The notes under the pieces: generated by a model | Told to the model about the DNA's origin: nothing | Database searches by the model: none | The model's input: only the letters and a program-made list of their open reading frames with translations | Part shown: positions 18,237 to 27,086 of the stretch, in pieces | Position numbering within the stretch: position 1 is the stretch's first letter | How the letters are laid out: every line of letters begins with the position of its first letter | Assembly: GCF_004122035.1 (NCBI RefSeq) | Contig: NZ_SAXA01000004.1 | Span: 124,001 to 188,000, forward strand | Reading direction: 5' to 3' | Length of the DNA stretch: 64,000 bases | Source of the DNA: Ancylomarina salipaludis | Lineage (GTDB): Bacteria; Bacteroidota; Bacteroidia; Bacteroidales; Marinifilaceae | Program-made: the position numbers and the translations under genes

Positions 18237-18437
18237 CTAGCGTTTGCGTAAAATGAGATATAAGCCTAATATTGCCGATATAGACCCCACAACAATACTT
18301 CCGACTGCATTGTTATCCTTTTGGCCTAAAGCACGAGTGAGTTGCGATTCCAGGCTGTTGAGATGTGTAAAGCCATAAACAACGAGTATAATGCCCAGAA
18401 CTATGAGAATGGCTGCCATGATTTTTTTAAAGTCCAT
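18237..18437 (-). CDS. Small DUF3185-like membrane protein
   Basis: A 66-residue protein with two membrane helices, near 7-25 and 45-63, ending in a positively charged LILRKR tail. The loop contains LESQLTRALGQKD, which resembles DUF3185 proteins. The function of that family is unknown. It is monocistronic and ends at the shared hairpin at 18184-18219. Confidence 0.7.
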   Translation of the reverse strand: MDFKKIMAAILIVLGIILVVYGFTHLNSLESQLTRALGQKDNNAVGSIVVGSISAILGLYLILRKR

Positions 18438-18492
18438 AATTGTATATTTGATTAGTTATCGTTTAGATTGTTGAAAGTGTAAAGATCGCTTT

Positions 18493-19947
18493 TTAGTTTG
18501 ACTCTCCAAAAATTCGTTTCACACCCGCGTAATTAATTTCTCCTTTGTATCTTAAAAAATCGATCAGGCAATCTGCACTGATGATAAAAGAGTTTTGCCC
18601 TGCATCGGAGTGATTAAAGGTGTAGGCACTTGCTATATAGGAGCTCAAACCAACTTTATAAGTTTTTGTTTCGTCGAGCAAACTGCCATCGTAGTTTTCG
18701 AGCTGAATTTCACCCTGTCCCAGATAACGATAATTTATACCGGCCACCTTTAAATCGCCAGAATTTGCACTATTGATTAAGGAACGAATTTCACTGGCTG
18801 TCATTTCGAAAACAATCACTTCATTGTTGAAAGGATCGAGTTCATAAACATCTCCGATTTTAATATCACCCACAGGTAACCAGCTGCGGATGCCACCTGA
18901 ATTTTGGAAGGCAATATTCGTTTTGAGTTTCCAATTAATGGCATCGGTCATCAGCGAGCCCAACTCATCTTTATTGCTGAATTCAGCTAAATTTTGAGCG
19001 ATGACCTGATCTAAAACCGGATTCTTATTGTATTCGCTAACTATTGAGCCTATTTCCGAATCTGTTTCGCTTAAGTTTTCCACCTTGATGAGTTTTGCTG
19101 TTTTTGAAAGGATAAGGCCATCTTCAATTTTAATATCGATCCGACCGATATAATTTCCATTCGAACCCGCCTGGCAGATTAAGGCATTGTTCTGACGGTA
19201 AGGCGAACTGATGACGGAGTGTGAATGCCCGCCTATGATCAGATCAATTTCGTTGTATGTATCGGCTAATGTACGGTCAGATCCCTGGCCCAGGTGGGAG
19301 AGAACAACAAATAAATTGTTGCTTTTTTTCAGCTCCGTGTAGTCTCCTGTTGTGTACTTGTAATAAGGAAAATGGATGCCCTCAACTTTGTCGGGGTGAG
19401 TGGATGGTATGTAGCGGTCTCCAATTTTTGTTTGGGTTTCGATAAGCCCCAATACGATAATGGGAAAATCGGTTTTGGTTTTAAGTGTGATATAGGCTTC
19501 CGGTTGATTCAAGTTGGCGCCTTTGGTATCCATATTGGCACAGATGAATGGAAAGTCGGCCTGACTGATGCGTTTGTTTAAAATATCTTGTCCGTAATCA
19601 AATTCGTGATTCCCAATGGCCGAAGCGTCAAACTTCAATCGGTTCATCAAATCAATCATGGGGTAACCCTTTTCGGAATACTGATCGACAACAGGATTCC
19701 CGCTAAACAAATCGCCGGCTGACAGCAAAAACACATTGTCGTTGTTTTCTCTAACCTGATTGATGTAGGCCGCAATTTTCGGAAAATTATTAATAGTGGC
19801 GTGCATGTCATTCATATGAAGAATAACGATGTTTTCGCTCCTTGGCTGATCAGGTTGGTTCGGTTCGTCATTGGAGTTGTTGGTGGTGCAGGCTCCAATA
19901 CACAGAAGGATAAGGAGAAAAAGAAGGTTTTTAAATGTTTTGATCAT
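18493..19947 (-). CDS. UshA-like 5'-nucleotidase/metallophosphatase lipoprotein
   Basis: A 484-residue lipoprotein. The lipobox LCIGAC places the lipidated Cys at residue 20, so the protein is anchored outside the cytoplasm. Residues about 38-260 form a calcineurin-like metallophosphatase domain with HMNDMHATI, SAGDLFSGNP, GNHEFDYG and GGHSHS metal motifs. The 5'-nucleotidase C-terminal domain at about 320-460 shows QNSGGIRSWLPVGDI and DPFNNE. It probably hydrolyses extracellular nucleotides or nucleotide sugars. Its first bases overlap the stop of the upstream 71-residue gene, so the two are translationally coupled. Confidence 0.93.
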   Translation of the reverse strand: MIKTFKNLLFLLILLCIGACTTNNSNDEPNQPDQPRSENIVILHMNDMHATINNFPKIAAYINQVRENNDNVFLLSAGDLFSGNPVVDQYSEKGYPMIDLMNRLKFDASAIGNHEFDYGQDILNKRISQADFPFICANMDTKGANLNQPEAYITLKTKTDFPIIVLGLIETQTKIGDRYIPSTHPDKVEGIHFPYYKYTTGDYTELKKSNNLFVVLSHLGQGSDRTLADTYNEIDLIIGGHSHSVISSPYRQNNALICQAGSNGNYIGRIDIKIEDGLILSKTAKLIKVENLSETDSEIGSIVSEYNKNPVLDQVIAQNLAEFSNKDELGSLMTDAINWKLKTNIAFQNSGGIRSWLPVGDIKIGDVYELDPFNNEVIVFEMTASEIRSLINSANSGDLKVAGINYRYLGQGEIQLENYDGSLLDETKTYKVGLSSYIASAYTFNHSDAGQNSFIISADCLIDFLRYKGEINYAGVKRIFGESN

Positions 19948-20146
19948 TTTGTTTTGTCTTTATAAAAAGTTGAATGCCATCCCAAAGTCTGCCATCAGAT
20001 TCCATTGCGTTGCCCCGCTCATCCTCAAGCCAAATCTGTTTAGCCATCAACTGCTTGTAGCAGTCCTTCGAATAGCTTAACAGAGCGTCGGATAACCGGG
20101 CACCATTAAAGGTTTGGATTTCGATATGATTGATGTAAACTTTCAT
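19931..20146 (-). CDS. Small protein coupled to the nucleotidase, possibly beta-grasp fold
   Basis: A 71-residue cytosolic protein starting MKVYINHIEIQTFNGARL. The pattern of short strands, a central helix and a late DGRLWDGIQLFIK resembles ubiquitin-like beta-grasp proteins, but no diglycine tail is present. It overlaps the nucleotidase gene by 17 bases and has a TAACTTTG promoter box about 40 bases upstream. I believe it is real, from its coupling and amino-acid composition. Its function is unknown. Confidence 0.65.
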   Translation of the reverse strand: MKVYINHIEIQTFNGARLSDALLSYSKDCYKQLMAKQIWLEDERGNAMESDGRLWDGIQLFIKTKQNDQNI

Positions 20147-20183
20147 AAAACGAATGGTGTTTTGCCCCCAATAGGGGTGCCTA

Positions 20184-20191
20184 CAAAGTTA
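20184..20191 (-). promoter_or_regulatory. Candidate -7 box for the 71-residue gene and nucleotidase
   Basis: TAACTTTG on the minus strand matches TAnnTTTG exactly and lies 37 bases before the ATG at 20146. The region about 20 bases further upstream is T-rich (GTTTC) but has no exact TTTG box. Confidence 0.5.
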
Positions 20192-20345
20192 GTTCCTTTT
20201 TAGTAAAAGAAACATAATGCGATGTCAGAATTCTCCCCGGAAGAATTGAAATTTGAAGAGGAGACACAACTTATTTTTACAGGTTTGGATATTTTTTGTT
20301 ATATTTAATACGCTTATACTGAGTCTGTATCAGTAATTTAGACAA

Positions 20346-20513
20346 AAGCAGTTGGCAGGACTTGAAATGCGGGATGAAGGAAGGCCACTGCGGAGGGAAG
20401 GAATGAAGATGCAGGTAGAAGGAACACAATTGCAGATTGAAGGAGGTGACATGCAAGCCGATTTTATGCAATTGTAAGTTGTAGGTGCGGATATACAGGC
20501 TGAAGGCATGAAT
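20346..20513. repeat. Eight tandem degenerate 21-bp repeats
   Basis: Eight consecutive 21-base units start at 20346, 20367, 20388, 20409, 20430, 20451, 20472 and 20493. A consensus resembling ATGCAGGTTGAAGG plus seven variable bases recurs with no length drift. Because 21 is a multiple of three, one plus frame reads as a heptad-like repeat of the type MQxEGxx. That frame has no good start or ribosome-binding context and stops within unit 6. I treat it as a minisatellite in the intergenic region rather than a gene. Confidence 0.75.
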
Positions 20514-20567
20514 AAGGGGCTTTGAAACTTAAATTTTCAGAAACATAAATCCTTTAATCAGAATGTC

Positions 20568-21227
20568 ATGGGAACAAATTTAAAACTATCCGAAGTTGAA
20601 ACTTTGGAACTGTACCGCAACGCATTGCATAATGCCGAACACCAACCCAAAATATCAGCAATCATGGCCGACCTGGGTTTCGATTCAGCTGTAATAGGAG
20701 AAGGGAAAGCGATTTTGGCAGCCACCCGCCAGGCTTTCGATACCAACAAAATTGAAGACGATGAAACCTCAGCAGCCTTTGCCGAGTTTTCAGGTATTAA
20801 AACAAGGCTCGAAGCGCTTTTTAATGTCCACCGCAAAAAAGCCAAGGTGGTTTTTCGCAAGGATGCCTTAACGGCCGATAAGCTGGCCATTTCGGGTGTA
20901 CTGCCCCGCACATACATCAAATGGATTGAAGTGGTTAAGAAATTTTATAGCGAGGCTTCAGGCGATACCACTATTCAAAGCCAATTGGCCCGATTAAAAA
21001 TCACTCCCGAAGATTTAAGCGCAGCTACCGCTCTGATTGCCGATTTGGAAGCGGCCCGTTCGCACTATCTTATCGAAAAAGGGGAATCGCAGGATGCCAC
21101 AAAAGCCAAAGATGCTGCGTTCTATAAAATTGACGATTGGATGAGCGAGTTTTTTGCCGTGGCTCGAATTGGTTTGGAAGATAACCCGCAGCTCTTGGAG
21201 GCATTGGGTAAGATTGTCAGGAATTAA
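20568..21227 (+). CDS. Helical protein of unknown function
   Basis: A 219-residue, alanine- and charge-rich protein, almost entirely helical by composition. There is no signal peptide or membrane segment. Residues 1-90 and 110-215 look like two helical bundles. No catalytic motif or named family is recognised. It follows the 21-bp repeat array and ends in a strong terminator, so it is a single-gene unit. Codon use and length support a real gene. Confidence 0.75.
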   Translation: MGTNLKLSEVETLELYRNALHNAEHQPKISAIMADLGFDSAVIGEGKAILAATRQAFDTNKIEDDETSAAFAEFSGIKTRLEALFNVHRKKAKVVFRKDALTADKLAISGVLPRTYIKWIEVVKKFYSEASGDTTIQSQLARLKITPEDLSAATALIADLEAARSHYLIEKGESQDATKAKDAAFYKIDDWMSEFFAVARIGLEDNPQLLEALGKIVRN

Positions 21228-21257
21228 GGCCGTAAGGTCAGACTCATGTTAAAGATT

Positions 21258-21290
21258 ATTGGCAAGCTTTCAGAGCTTGCCAATTTTTTG
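21258..21290 (+). terminator. Rho-independent terminator
   Basis: A perfect 11-bp stem (ATTGGCAAGCT with AGCTTGCCAAT) followed by six T lies after the 219-residue gene. It may also serve pyrD from the opposite strand. Confidence 0.88.
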
Positions 21291-21321
21291 TTTGAAGTAT
21301 TCCGAAAAATAAATTCCGGGT

Positions 21322-22365
21322 TTAAATTTCCTTATTAAGTAAGGCCTTATTGATGGCCTTCACTAAAGCGGGTCCTTCGTAAATAAAACCGGTGTAGAGC
21401 TGTATAAGCGAAGCGCCTGCTTCCAGTTTTTCCAGGGCATCTTCCTTGCTCATAATGCCACCCACACCAATAATGGGAATACTGCCATTCGATTCGTCGT
21501 GAATGTATCTGATCACTTCGGTTGATCGGTCGCGAAGGGGCTGACCACTCAGTCCACCTGCGCCAACCTGTTTGATCTGATCTTTGGAATAGCTCAAACC
21601 CTCACGCGAGATGGTGGTGTTGGTGGCTACAATACCATCGATTGAGGTTTCGGTCACAATCTCTATAATATCGTCGAGCTGGCTTTGATTGACATCGGGA
21701 GCAATTTTCAGAAGAATGGGTTTGGCTTTTTCTTTGGAACGATTGACTTGCATCAATTCGTTTAAAAGATTCTTAAGCGGTTCTTTATCCTGAAGTTCTC
21801 TTAAATTAGGGGTGTTGGGCGAGCTGACGTTCACCACAAAATAATCGACAAGCGGGTACAGGGCTTCGAAACATTTAATGTAATCGCTGGTCGCTTCCTC
21901 GTTTGGCGTAATTTTATTCTTGCCGATATTCCCGCCAATAAGCACCTCTGTTTTCTTTTGGCGAAGGCGTTTGACAACCTCTTCAACGCCCTGGTTATTG
22001 AATCCCATGCGGTTTACCAGAGCCTTATCGTTAACAAAGCGGAAAAGCCGGGGTAGGGGATTTCCATCCTGAGCTTTTGGGGTAACAGTCCCAATTTCGA
22101 TAAAACCAAAACCCATGCTGCCTAAAAAGTCGAAGGCTTCGGCATTTTTATCCAAACCTGCAGCCAGGCCAACCGGATTCGGGAATTTTAAACCAAAGAG
22201 TTCTCTTTCGAGTTTGGGATGTTTCACATTGAATTGTGCTGAAACAAGGGAACGCATCAAAGCTGATTTCTGAAACAGTTTAAAACATCTGAAGGTAAAC
22301 TTGTGGATGCTTTCCGGATCGAACTGAAGCAGAATGGGGCGAATGGCTAATTTGTATAAACTCAT
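21322..22365 (-). CDS. pyrD: Dihydroorotate dehydrogenase (quinone), class 2
   Basis: A 347-residue FMN enzyme of the membrane-associated class 2 type. It oxidises dihydroorotate to orotate with quinone as acceptor in pyrimidine synthesis. Class 2 signs are the N-terminal helical extension (about 1-45), [34 protein letters not shown] and [17 protein letters not shown], where a serine is the catalytic base. [15 protein letters not shown] closes the FMN site. A TATCTTTG box lies just upstream on the minus strand. Confidence 0.97.
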   Translation of the reverse strand: MSLYKLAIRPILLQFDPESIHKFTFRCFKLFQKSALMRSLVSAQFNVKHPKLERELFGLKFPNPVGLAAGLDKNAEAFDFLGSMGFGFIEIGTVTPKAQDGNPLPRLFRFVNDKALVNRMGFNNQGVEEVVKRLRQKKTEVLIGGNIGKNKITPNEEATSDYIKCFEALYPLVDYFVVNVSSPNTPNLRELQDKEPLKNLLNELMQVNRSKEKAKPILLKIAPDVNQSQLDDIIEIVTETSIDGIVATNTTISREGLSYSKDQIKQVGAGGLSGQPLRDRSTEVIRYIHDESNGSIPIIGVGGIMSKEDALEKLEAGASLIQLYTGFIYEGPALVKAINKALLNKEI

Positions 22366-22382
22366 CTATTGTAATTTTTATG

Positions 22383-22390
22383 CAAAGATA
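22383..22390 (-). promoter_or_regulatory. Candidate -7 box for pyrD
   Basis: TATCTTTG on the minus strand fits TAnnTTTG and lies 18-25 bases before the pyrD ATG. The -33 element is unclear. Confidence 0.4.
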
Positions 22391-22589
22391 ATAGTAATAT
22401 TACAATAAAAGACGAGTGGGTCTGATTTATGAGGTGTGGGTATAAAAAAAGAGATTGCTTGATAAACAATCTTTTCTCTTCGGTATTCCTTTTACAATCC
22501 AGTTTTTGGATTGGTTATCGTGGAAAGTTTGTGTTTATCAATTCTCTAATATTCTACTTATCTTTACATACTGTAAAACCTAACGACCA

Positions 22590-23486
22590 TTGCAAACTAT
22601 GAACTATCGTGCTTTAAATTGGCTCAAGCAGAAATTTCCGCAAAATTACATTCTACGCAAGCCTTTTATTGGAATTATAATTGTTGCTGTATTTTGTTAC
22701 CTGTTTACCATTTTATACAAACCGCGGCATACAAACAGTTCGGATCCGTTTAGTTATGAAGTAACAATGGCAATCTATCTGTTTGCTCTAATGCCACCGC
22801 TCTATATCACAATTAGAGCATTAAAACTATTGCCGGTTTTTAAGAGCAAGGAGCATTGGACCCTTTTAAAAGAACTCGGATTTCCTTTAATACTTTTTCT
22901 GATTTTAGGTGTATGGAATTACTTTTTTGGATTTATAATGGAAAATACAGAAGGAAGATGGAATATCTATACTTTTCTTGATTCGGTAAGAAGTACGCTT
23001 ATTACAGGTACGCTACCATATTTTCTATTTACCATTCAAAATAGCAGGTATTTACTTTCGGCAAGTACTTGCGATCCCAATGAGAACAATCATATAAATG
23101 AGACGAGTGAACTGATTCACATCAACTCTAAATTAAAAAAAGGAGACATTCGTTTCGATCCGGAATCATTTCTATATGCAGAATCAAATGGAAATTATGT
23201 GATTTTCTATTTTCTTAAGAATGACAAGATCGAGAAAGAAATGGTTCGAAATTCGATAGGAGACATTGAGAGTCAATTGAGCGAGATGCCTTACCTGATG
23301 AGAATACATCGGGCATTTATTGTGAATTTAAAAAAGGTAACTCTTAAAAAAGGAAACAGTTCCGGTTATCGTTTACAACTTGTGGGAACAGACAGCGAAT
23401 TGCCTGTTTCACGACAACATGTTGCCAACTACGATCAGGAGGAACAGAAACTGAAGAAATCTCAGCTTGCCATTCCTACCAATTAA
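22590..23486 (+). CDS. Membrane-bound LytTR-family transcriptional regulator
   Basis: A 298-residue protein with four predicted membrane helices (about 25-45, 62-82, 100-122, 140-156). A C-terminal LytTR DNA-binding domain follows at about 190-290, with FLYAESNGNYVIFYF, MRIHRAFIVNL and LPVSRQHV. In Bacteroidota such proteins are one-component membrane regulators. The downstream outer-membrane barrel gene on the same strand, 150 bases away, is a plausible target. No receiver domain is present. Confidence 0.88.
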   Translation: MQTMNYRALNWLKQKFPQNYILRKPFIGIIIVAVFCYLFTILYKPRHTNSSDPFSYEVTMAIYLFALMPPLYITIRALKLLPVFKSKEHWTLLKELGFPLILFLILGVWNYFFGFIMENTEGRWNIYTFLDSVRSTLITGTLPYFLFTIQNSRYLLSASTCDPNENNHINETSELIHINSKLKKGDIRFDPESFLYAESNGNYVIFYFLKNDKIEKEMVRNSIGDIESQLSEMPYLMRIHRAFIVNLKKVTLKKGNSSGYRLQLVGTDSELPVSRQHVANYDQEEQKLKKSQLAIPTN

Positions 23487-23637
23487 TGATCATTTGTAAC
23501 AACTTTCAAAATAAGATTAGAGAGGCTTTGTTTTTCGTCACAAAAGCCTGATGTCTGTACCACAATTTTGTCTCTTGAGCCTTTATTTACTGACTTTGCA
23601 ATGAATATCAATTGTAAAAACAAACCCGTCAGGAAAT

Positions 23638-25989
23638 ATGAATTGTTACCATCGAATGAATTTAAAAAGCTTAGTCTTGTTAGCTTTTATTCTTCTAGTA
23701 TGTAAAGTGCACGCTACTGAACGAAAACAAAAAATGCATGGGGTCGTATGCGACCAGAAGGATAAAAGTCCGATTGCATTTGCTACCGTGTCCTTGCATC
23801 AGCAGCGAGATACCTCTTTAATAACTGGAACGACAAGCAATCAGGATGGCTATTTTGAAATCGGCCAAGTAGAAAACGGGAATTACCTACTTCGTATAAG
23901 TTTTGTAGGCTACCAGACATGCATGCTACCCATCAGGCTTAGTGAGAAGAATAATTTCAATTTGGGAACTGTTCCTTTACGTGAGGAAAATTTTCATATG
24001 GCAGAGGCTGTAGTGGTGGGGGAGCGAATCAAAGCAAAGACCATCGATAACGGAACACGTTTCTTTATGAATAAGAAAATCTATAACAGCTCCAATTCGG
24101 GCGTTGATATCCTAACACAGCTTCCGGGAGTTCAGGTAGATTTGATGAAGAATATCAGTTTGGAAGGCAGTTCGAATATTAAAATATTGGTGGATGGAAA
24201 GGAGCGTGATAAGCAATACCTGGAGCAATTGGATGCCAGGCAGATTGACAGAGTGGAAATCATCCGAGATCCTGGAGCAAAATATGATGCGAGTATTACG
24301 GGTGTTATTCATGTCATTCTAAAAGAAAGAGAGGTGGGGATGAGTGGACATATTTTTTCTGAAATTCCGACCAATACGCAGGAAATATTCCTGGATCCAA
24401 CTTGTGGGTTGAATTTCAACAATAAGAAATTGAATTTATACACTTCATACAACGGAAATCTACGGTATTTCGACAATACAGAAGAGAATACCAAAATACT
24501 AAATACCTCAAATGGATTGCACACTTTTTACTCGGCCCTGGATTTGAGGCAAAAAAACTGGAAACACAATATCCATATGGGGGCCGATTATTATCTTGAT
24601 TCACGAAATCAGTTTAGTTTGTATGCATTTCTTTGTCCGGAGAATCAGAGTTTTGAGGGGAGAGCAGAAATGGAGGGAAATACCAATGGACAGATCAATT
24701 TGAAAAAGACAAGTGCCAGGATAGAGAAAAACGACTACATTTTGTCGCATTATTCCATGTATTACAAACATTTGTTTCTCAGGAAAGGAAGAGAGATTGC
24801 TTTCGATTTAAATTACTTTCGATTGCGAGGGGAGCATTCCATCTGGTATGAAAATCAGGAAAACAAGGAACTTAATGGAATAAAACCCCAGAATCAGTTT
24901 GTTGGTTTTCGTATGGATTACACGTCTCCTGTCGGATCAGATTTAAAAGTGGATGCAGGATGGAAGAGTCAACTGCGAAATATGGAAGATCGCAATTCCA
25001 CAGATTTTAATTACCAGGAGGATATACATGCTGCATACATGGCATTATCAGGTAAAAAAAATAAAATGAAGGCCAGCCTTGGATTACGAGGTGAGTATTC
25101 TTACGCTGGTTTAAATGTGGGAGAGAAAAAAGATGAAATTTCCTTCCTGCCTAACCTACAACTGACTTGGCAAGTTTCTAAGAAGCAGAGTTTTCGATTC
25201 AATTATCGAAAAAGCATCACTCGCCCACATGTTTACCAATTATCGCCTATTGCTACCCGAATCGATCCTGTAAGTATCAAACGTGGAAATCCCGATTTGA
25301 TTCCAGCCTTACATCATCGCATTAGTTTGAATTATTCCAGCGCACTAGGCAAGAGTTATGTTTCTGTTCAAATGTATCACAGCATTTCAAACGATTTGAT
25401 ACAGAACCATGCCTTTATCAATCAAGAACAATTGTTGGAGAATAACATTGCCAATTTAGCAGACAGAAAGGAATATGGATTAAAGTTGAGTGCAGCCCTT
25501 AGTTTTGGTAAATCCATTGGAATTACGCCTTACCTAAAAATGTATCATCGGTCTGACCGTCCGAATCCATTGGCGCGACAATTGGATATTTCAGCGAAAA
25601 ACAGTTCCGGGTATGAATTTGGCTGTTCATCGCGAGTGAACGTGACTAATGAACTTTCTGCCTCTTGTACTTTTCAATACATTAGTCCCACATACGATTT
25701 GCAGAACAGACGTTACTATAATGCCATCTACATGTGTTCGCTTAATCAGTCCTTTAAAAGTGGTTTGAAACTTGGAATCTCATCAACCATTCCATTGAAA
25801 AAGGATTTTACCTATTCGGCAGTAAGAAGTTCAGGACCAGATTACCATTCCAATACAAAAGGGCAGGTGCATGTGTCGACCTTCTTTGTTCGTCTTCAGG
25901 CTAGTTACCAGTTCAAATGGGGAAAGCAGAGAGCCAAAATTGAAAGACAAAATCGAGTGGAGGAGGAAAAGCAGGGGAAGGGGTTTTGA
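23638..25989 (+). CDS. TonB-dependent-receptor-like outer-membrane beta-barrel protein
   Basis: A 783-residue outer-membrane protein with a signal peptide (about 1-26). A carboxypeptidase-like regulatory beta-sandwich follows at about 32-115 (GVVCDQKDKSPIAFATVSL), then a plug-like domain at about 130-225 (ILTQLPGVQVD, ILVDGKERD, VEIIRDPGAKYDA). The rest is a beta-barrel of the outer-membrane beta-barrel family. Length and layout match this family, whose ligands are mostly unknown. A canonical TonB box is not obvious. The adjacent LytTR gene may control it. Confidence 0.88.
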   Translation: MNCYHRMNLKSLVLLAFILLVCKVHATERKQKMHGVVCDQKDKSPIAFATVSLHQQRDTSLITGTTSNQDGYFEIGQVENGNYLLRISFVGYQTCMLPIRLSEKNNFNLGTVPLREENFHMAEAVVVGERIKAKTIDNGTRFFMNKKIYNSSNSGVDILTQLPGVQVDLMKNISLEGSSNIKILVDGKERDKQYLEQLDARQIDRVEIIRDPGAKYDASITGVIHVILKEREVGMSGHIFSEIPTNTQEIFLDPTCGLNFNNKKLNLYTSYNGNLRYFDNTEENTKILNTSNGLHTFYSALDLRQKNWKHNIHMGADYYLDSRNQFSLYAFLCPENQSFEGRAEMEGNTNGQINLKKTSARIEKNDYILSHYSMYYKHLFLRKGREIAFDLNYFRLRGEHSIWYENQENKELNGIKPQNQFVGFRMDYTSPVGSDLKVDAGWKSQLRNMEDRNSTDFNYQEDIHAAYMALSGKKNKMKASLGLRGEYSYAGLNVGEKKDEISFLPNLQLTWQVSKKQSFRFNYRKSITRPHVYQLSPIATRIDPVSIKRGNPDLIPALHHRISLNYSSALGKSYVSVQMYHSISNDLIQNHAFINQEQLLENNIANLADRKEYGLKLSAALSFGKSIGITPYLKMYHRSDRPNPLARQLDISAKNSSGYEFGCSSRVNVTNELSASCTFQYISPTYDLQNRRYYNAIYMCSLNQSFKSGLKLGISSTIPLKKDFTYSAVRSSGPDYHSNTKGQVHVSTFFVRLQASYQFKWGKQRAKIERQNRVEEEKQGKGF

Positions 25990-26006
25990 AAATTTTGTGC
26001 AAAAAA

Positions 26007-26040
26007 AAGAGCCGCCAATATTTTGGCAGCTCTTCGTTTT
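26007..26040 (+). terminator. Rho-independent terminator
   Basis: AAGAGC and CCAA pair with TTGG and GCTCTT around a mismatched CG/CA step, followed by CGTTTT. It terminates the barrel gene just before the convergent tRNA array. Confidence 0.75.
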
Positions 26041-26044
26041 AAAG

Positions 26045-26117
26045 TGATCCCTCTGGGGTTCGAACCCAGGACCCCAACATTAAAAGTGTTGTGCTCTACC
26101 AGCTGAGCTAAGGAATC
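26045..26117 (-). tRNA. tRNA-Lys (TTT), copy 5 of the array
   Basis: A 73-base tRNA ending in discriminator A with no encoded CCA. The acceptor stem is GATTCCT/AGGGATC, the D-arm contains AGCTCAGCTGGTAGAGC, and the anticodon loop CTTTTAA reads TTT (Lys). The T-arm contains GGTTCGAACCC. It is the last gene in transcription order of five near-identical copies. Confidence 0.97.
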
Positions 26118-26156
26118 GTGCTGATTTTATTCGAAAGACTTTTGCTTGTCTTTAAG

Positions 26157-26229
26157 TGATCCCTCTGGGGTTCGAACCCAGGACCCCAACATTAAAAGTG
26201 TTGTGCTCTACCAGCTGAGCTAAGGAATC
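26157..26229 (-). tRNA. tRNA-Lys (TTT), copy 4 of the array
   Basis: The 73 bases are identical to the other copies, with the same TTT anticodon. A 39-base spacer containing CTTTTGCTTGTCTTTAA on the plus strand separates it from copy 5. Confidence 0.97.
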
Positions 26230-26270
26230 GTGCTGATTTTATTTCGAAAGACTTTTGCTTGTCTTTAAAG

Positions 26271-26343
26271 TGATCCCTCTGGGGTTCGAACCCAGGACCC
26301 CAACATTAAAAGTGTTGTGCTCTACCAGCTGAGCTAAGGAATC
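26271..26343 (-). tRNA. tRNA-Lys (TTT), copy 3 of the array
   Basis: Same 73-base cloverleaf and TTT anticodon. The spacer to copy 4 is 41 bases instead of 39, because of two extra bases. Confidence 0.97.
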
Positions 26344-26382
26344 GTGCTGATTTTATTCGAAAGACTTTTGCTTGTCTTTAAG

Positions 26383-26455
26383 TGATCCCTCTGGGGTTCG
26401 AACCCAGGACCCCAACATTAAAAGTGTTGTGCTCTACCAGCTGAGCTAAGGAATC
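26383..26455 (-). tRNA. tRNA-Lys (TTT), copy 2 of the array
   Basis: Same 73-base sequence and TTT anticodon, with a 39-base spacer on each side. Confidence 0.97.
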
Positions 26456-26494
26456 GTGCTAATTTTATTCGAAAGACTTTTGCTTGTCTTTGTG

Positions 26495-26567
26495 TGATCC
26501 CTCTGGGGTTCGAACCCAGGACCCCAACATTAAAAGTGTTGTGCTCTACCAGCTGAGCTAAGGAATC
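26495..26567 (-). tRNA. tRNA-Lys (TTT), copy 1 of the array
   Basis: First gene of the array in transcription order, closest to the promoter at 26597-26628. Sequence and TTT anticodon are the same as the other four. Confidence 0.97.
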
Positions 26568-27086
26568 AGTAAGAAGCTTTGTTTTCAAAAGCGTTGCAAA
26601 TATAGATCCTTTAAATTAAATACGCAAACCATAAACGCTCGTAATGCCCAGTTATTTTAATGTTGGAACACTGCAAGTGCCCTTATAACGCTGGTTCGTA
26701 AAATGATATCAGAAGGGAAAAAAACTGAAAAAAAAGCGCATTTTTTTTTGTGGTTGATTTAGCCCTTATGATAAGATTTAAAATCGAGCATTAAATCTGA
26801 TTTTGATTACTGCAAGTTAAAACCTTTTTAGCTTTATCTAAAGCTTTGTTATAGAATAAACTGACGATTTTGCTTGAAAAATATTGAATAGAATATTAAC
26901 TAATTTAAGCGTTTTGAGCATAAAATGCGTCGAAATCACGATTTCCTGAGTCTTAACTTATAATTTGGCTGAAATTGTATAATAAAGATTAAAAAAATTA
27001 AATTTGTGCTTCTGAAAAGAAGGTGAATTAAATATTGCTTAAGAATCTTCTGGTATTACTTCAATAAAAAAAGAAATAATAAGTAT
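26568..27086. other. Intergenic region with the tRNA promoter, otherwise featureless
   Basis: This 519-base gap lies between the divergent tRNA array and the SDR gene. Apart from the promoter next to the tRNAs, I see only AT-rich DNA with no open frame or clear repeat. Confidence 0.5.
26597..26628 (-). promoter_or_regulatory. Promoter of the tRNA-Lys array
   Basis: On the minus strand TTTG (26625-26628) is followed 20 bases later by TATATTTG (26597-26604). This is a near-ideal Bacteroidota -33/-7 promoter, placed about 30 bases before the first tRNA. Confidence 0.8.

Noticed and set aside
20277-20471. A 64-codon minus-strand frame across the 21-bp repeats.
   Set aside because: It arises because the repeat period is a multiple of three; composition is repeat-derived and no start signal is seen.
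26045-26567. Five repeats with 39-41 base spacers look like a CRISPR array.
   Set aside because: The repeated units are 73-base tRNA cloverleaves with a TTT anticodon, and the spacers are nearly identical to each other, unlike CRISPR spacers.
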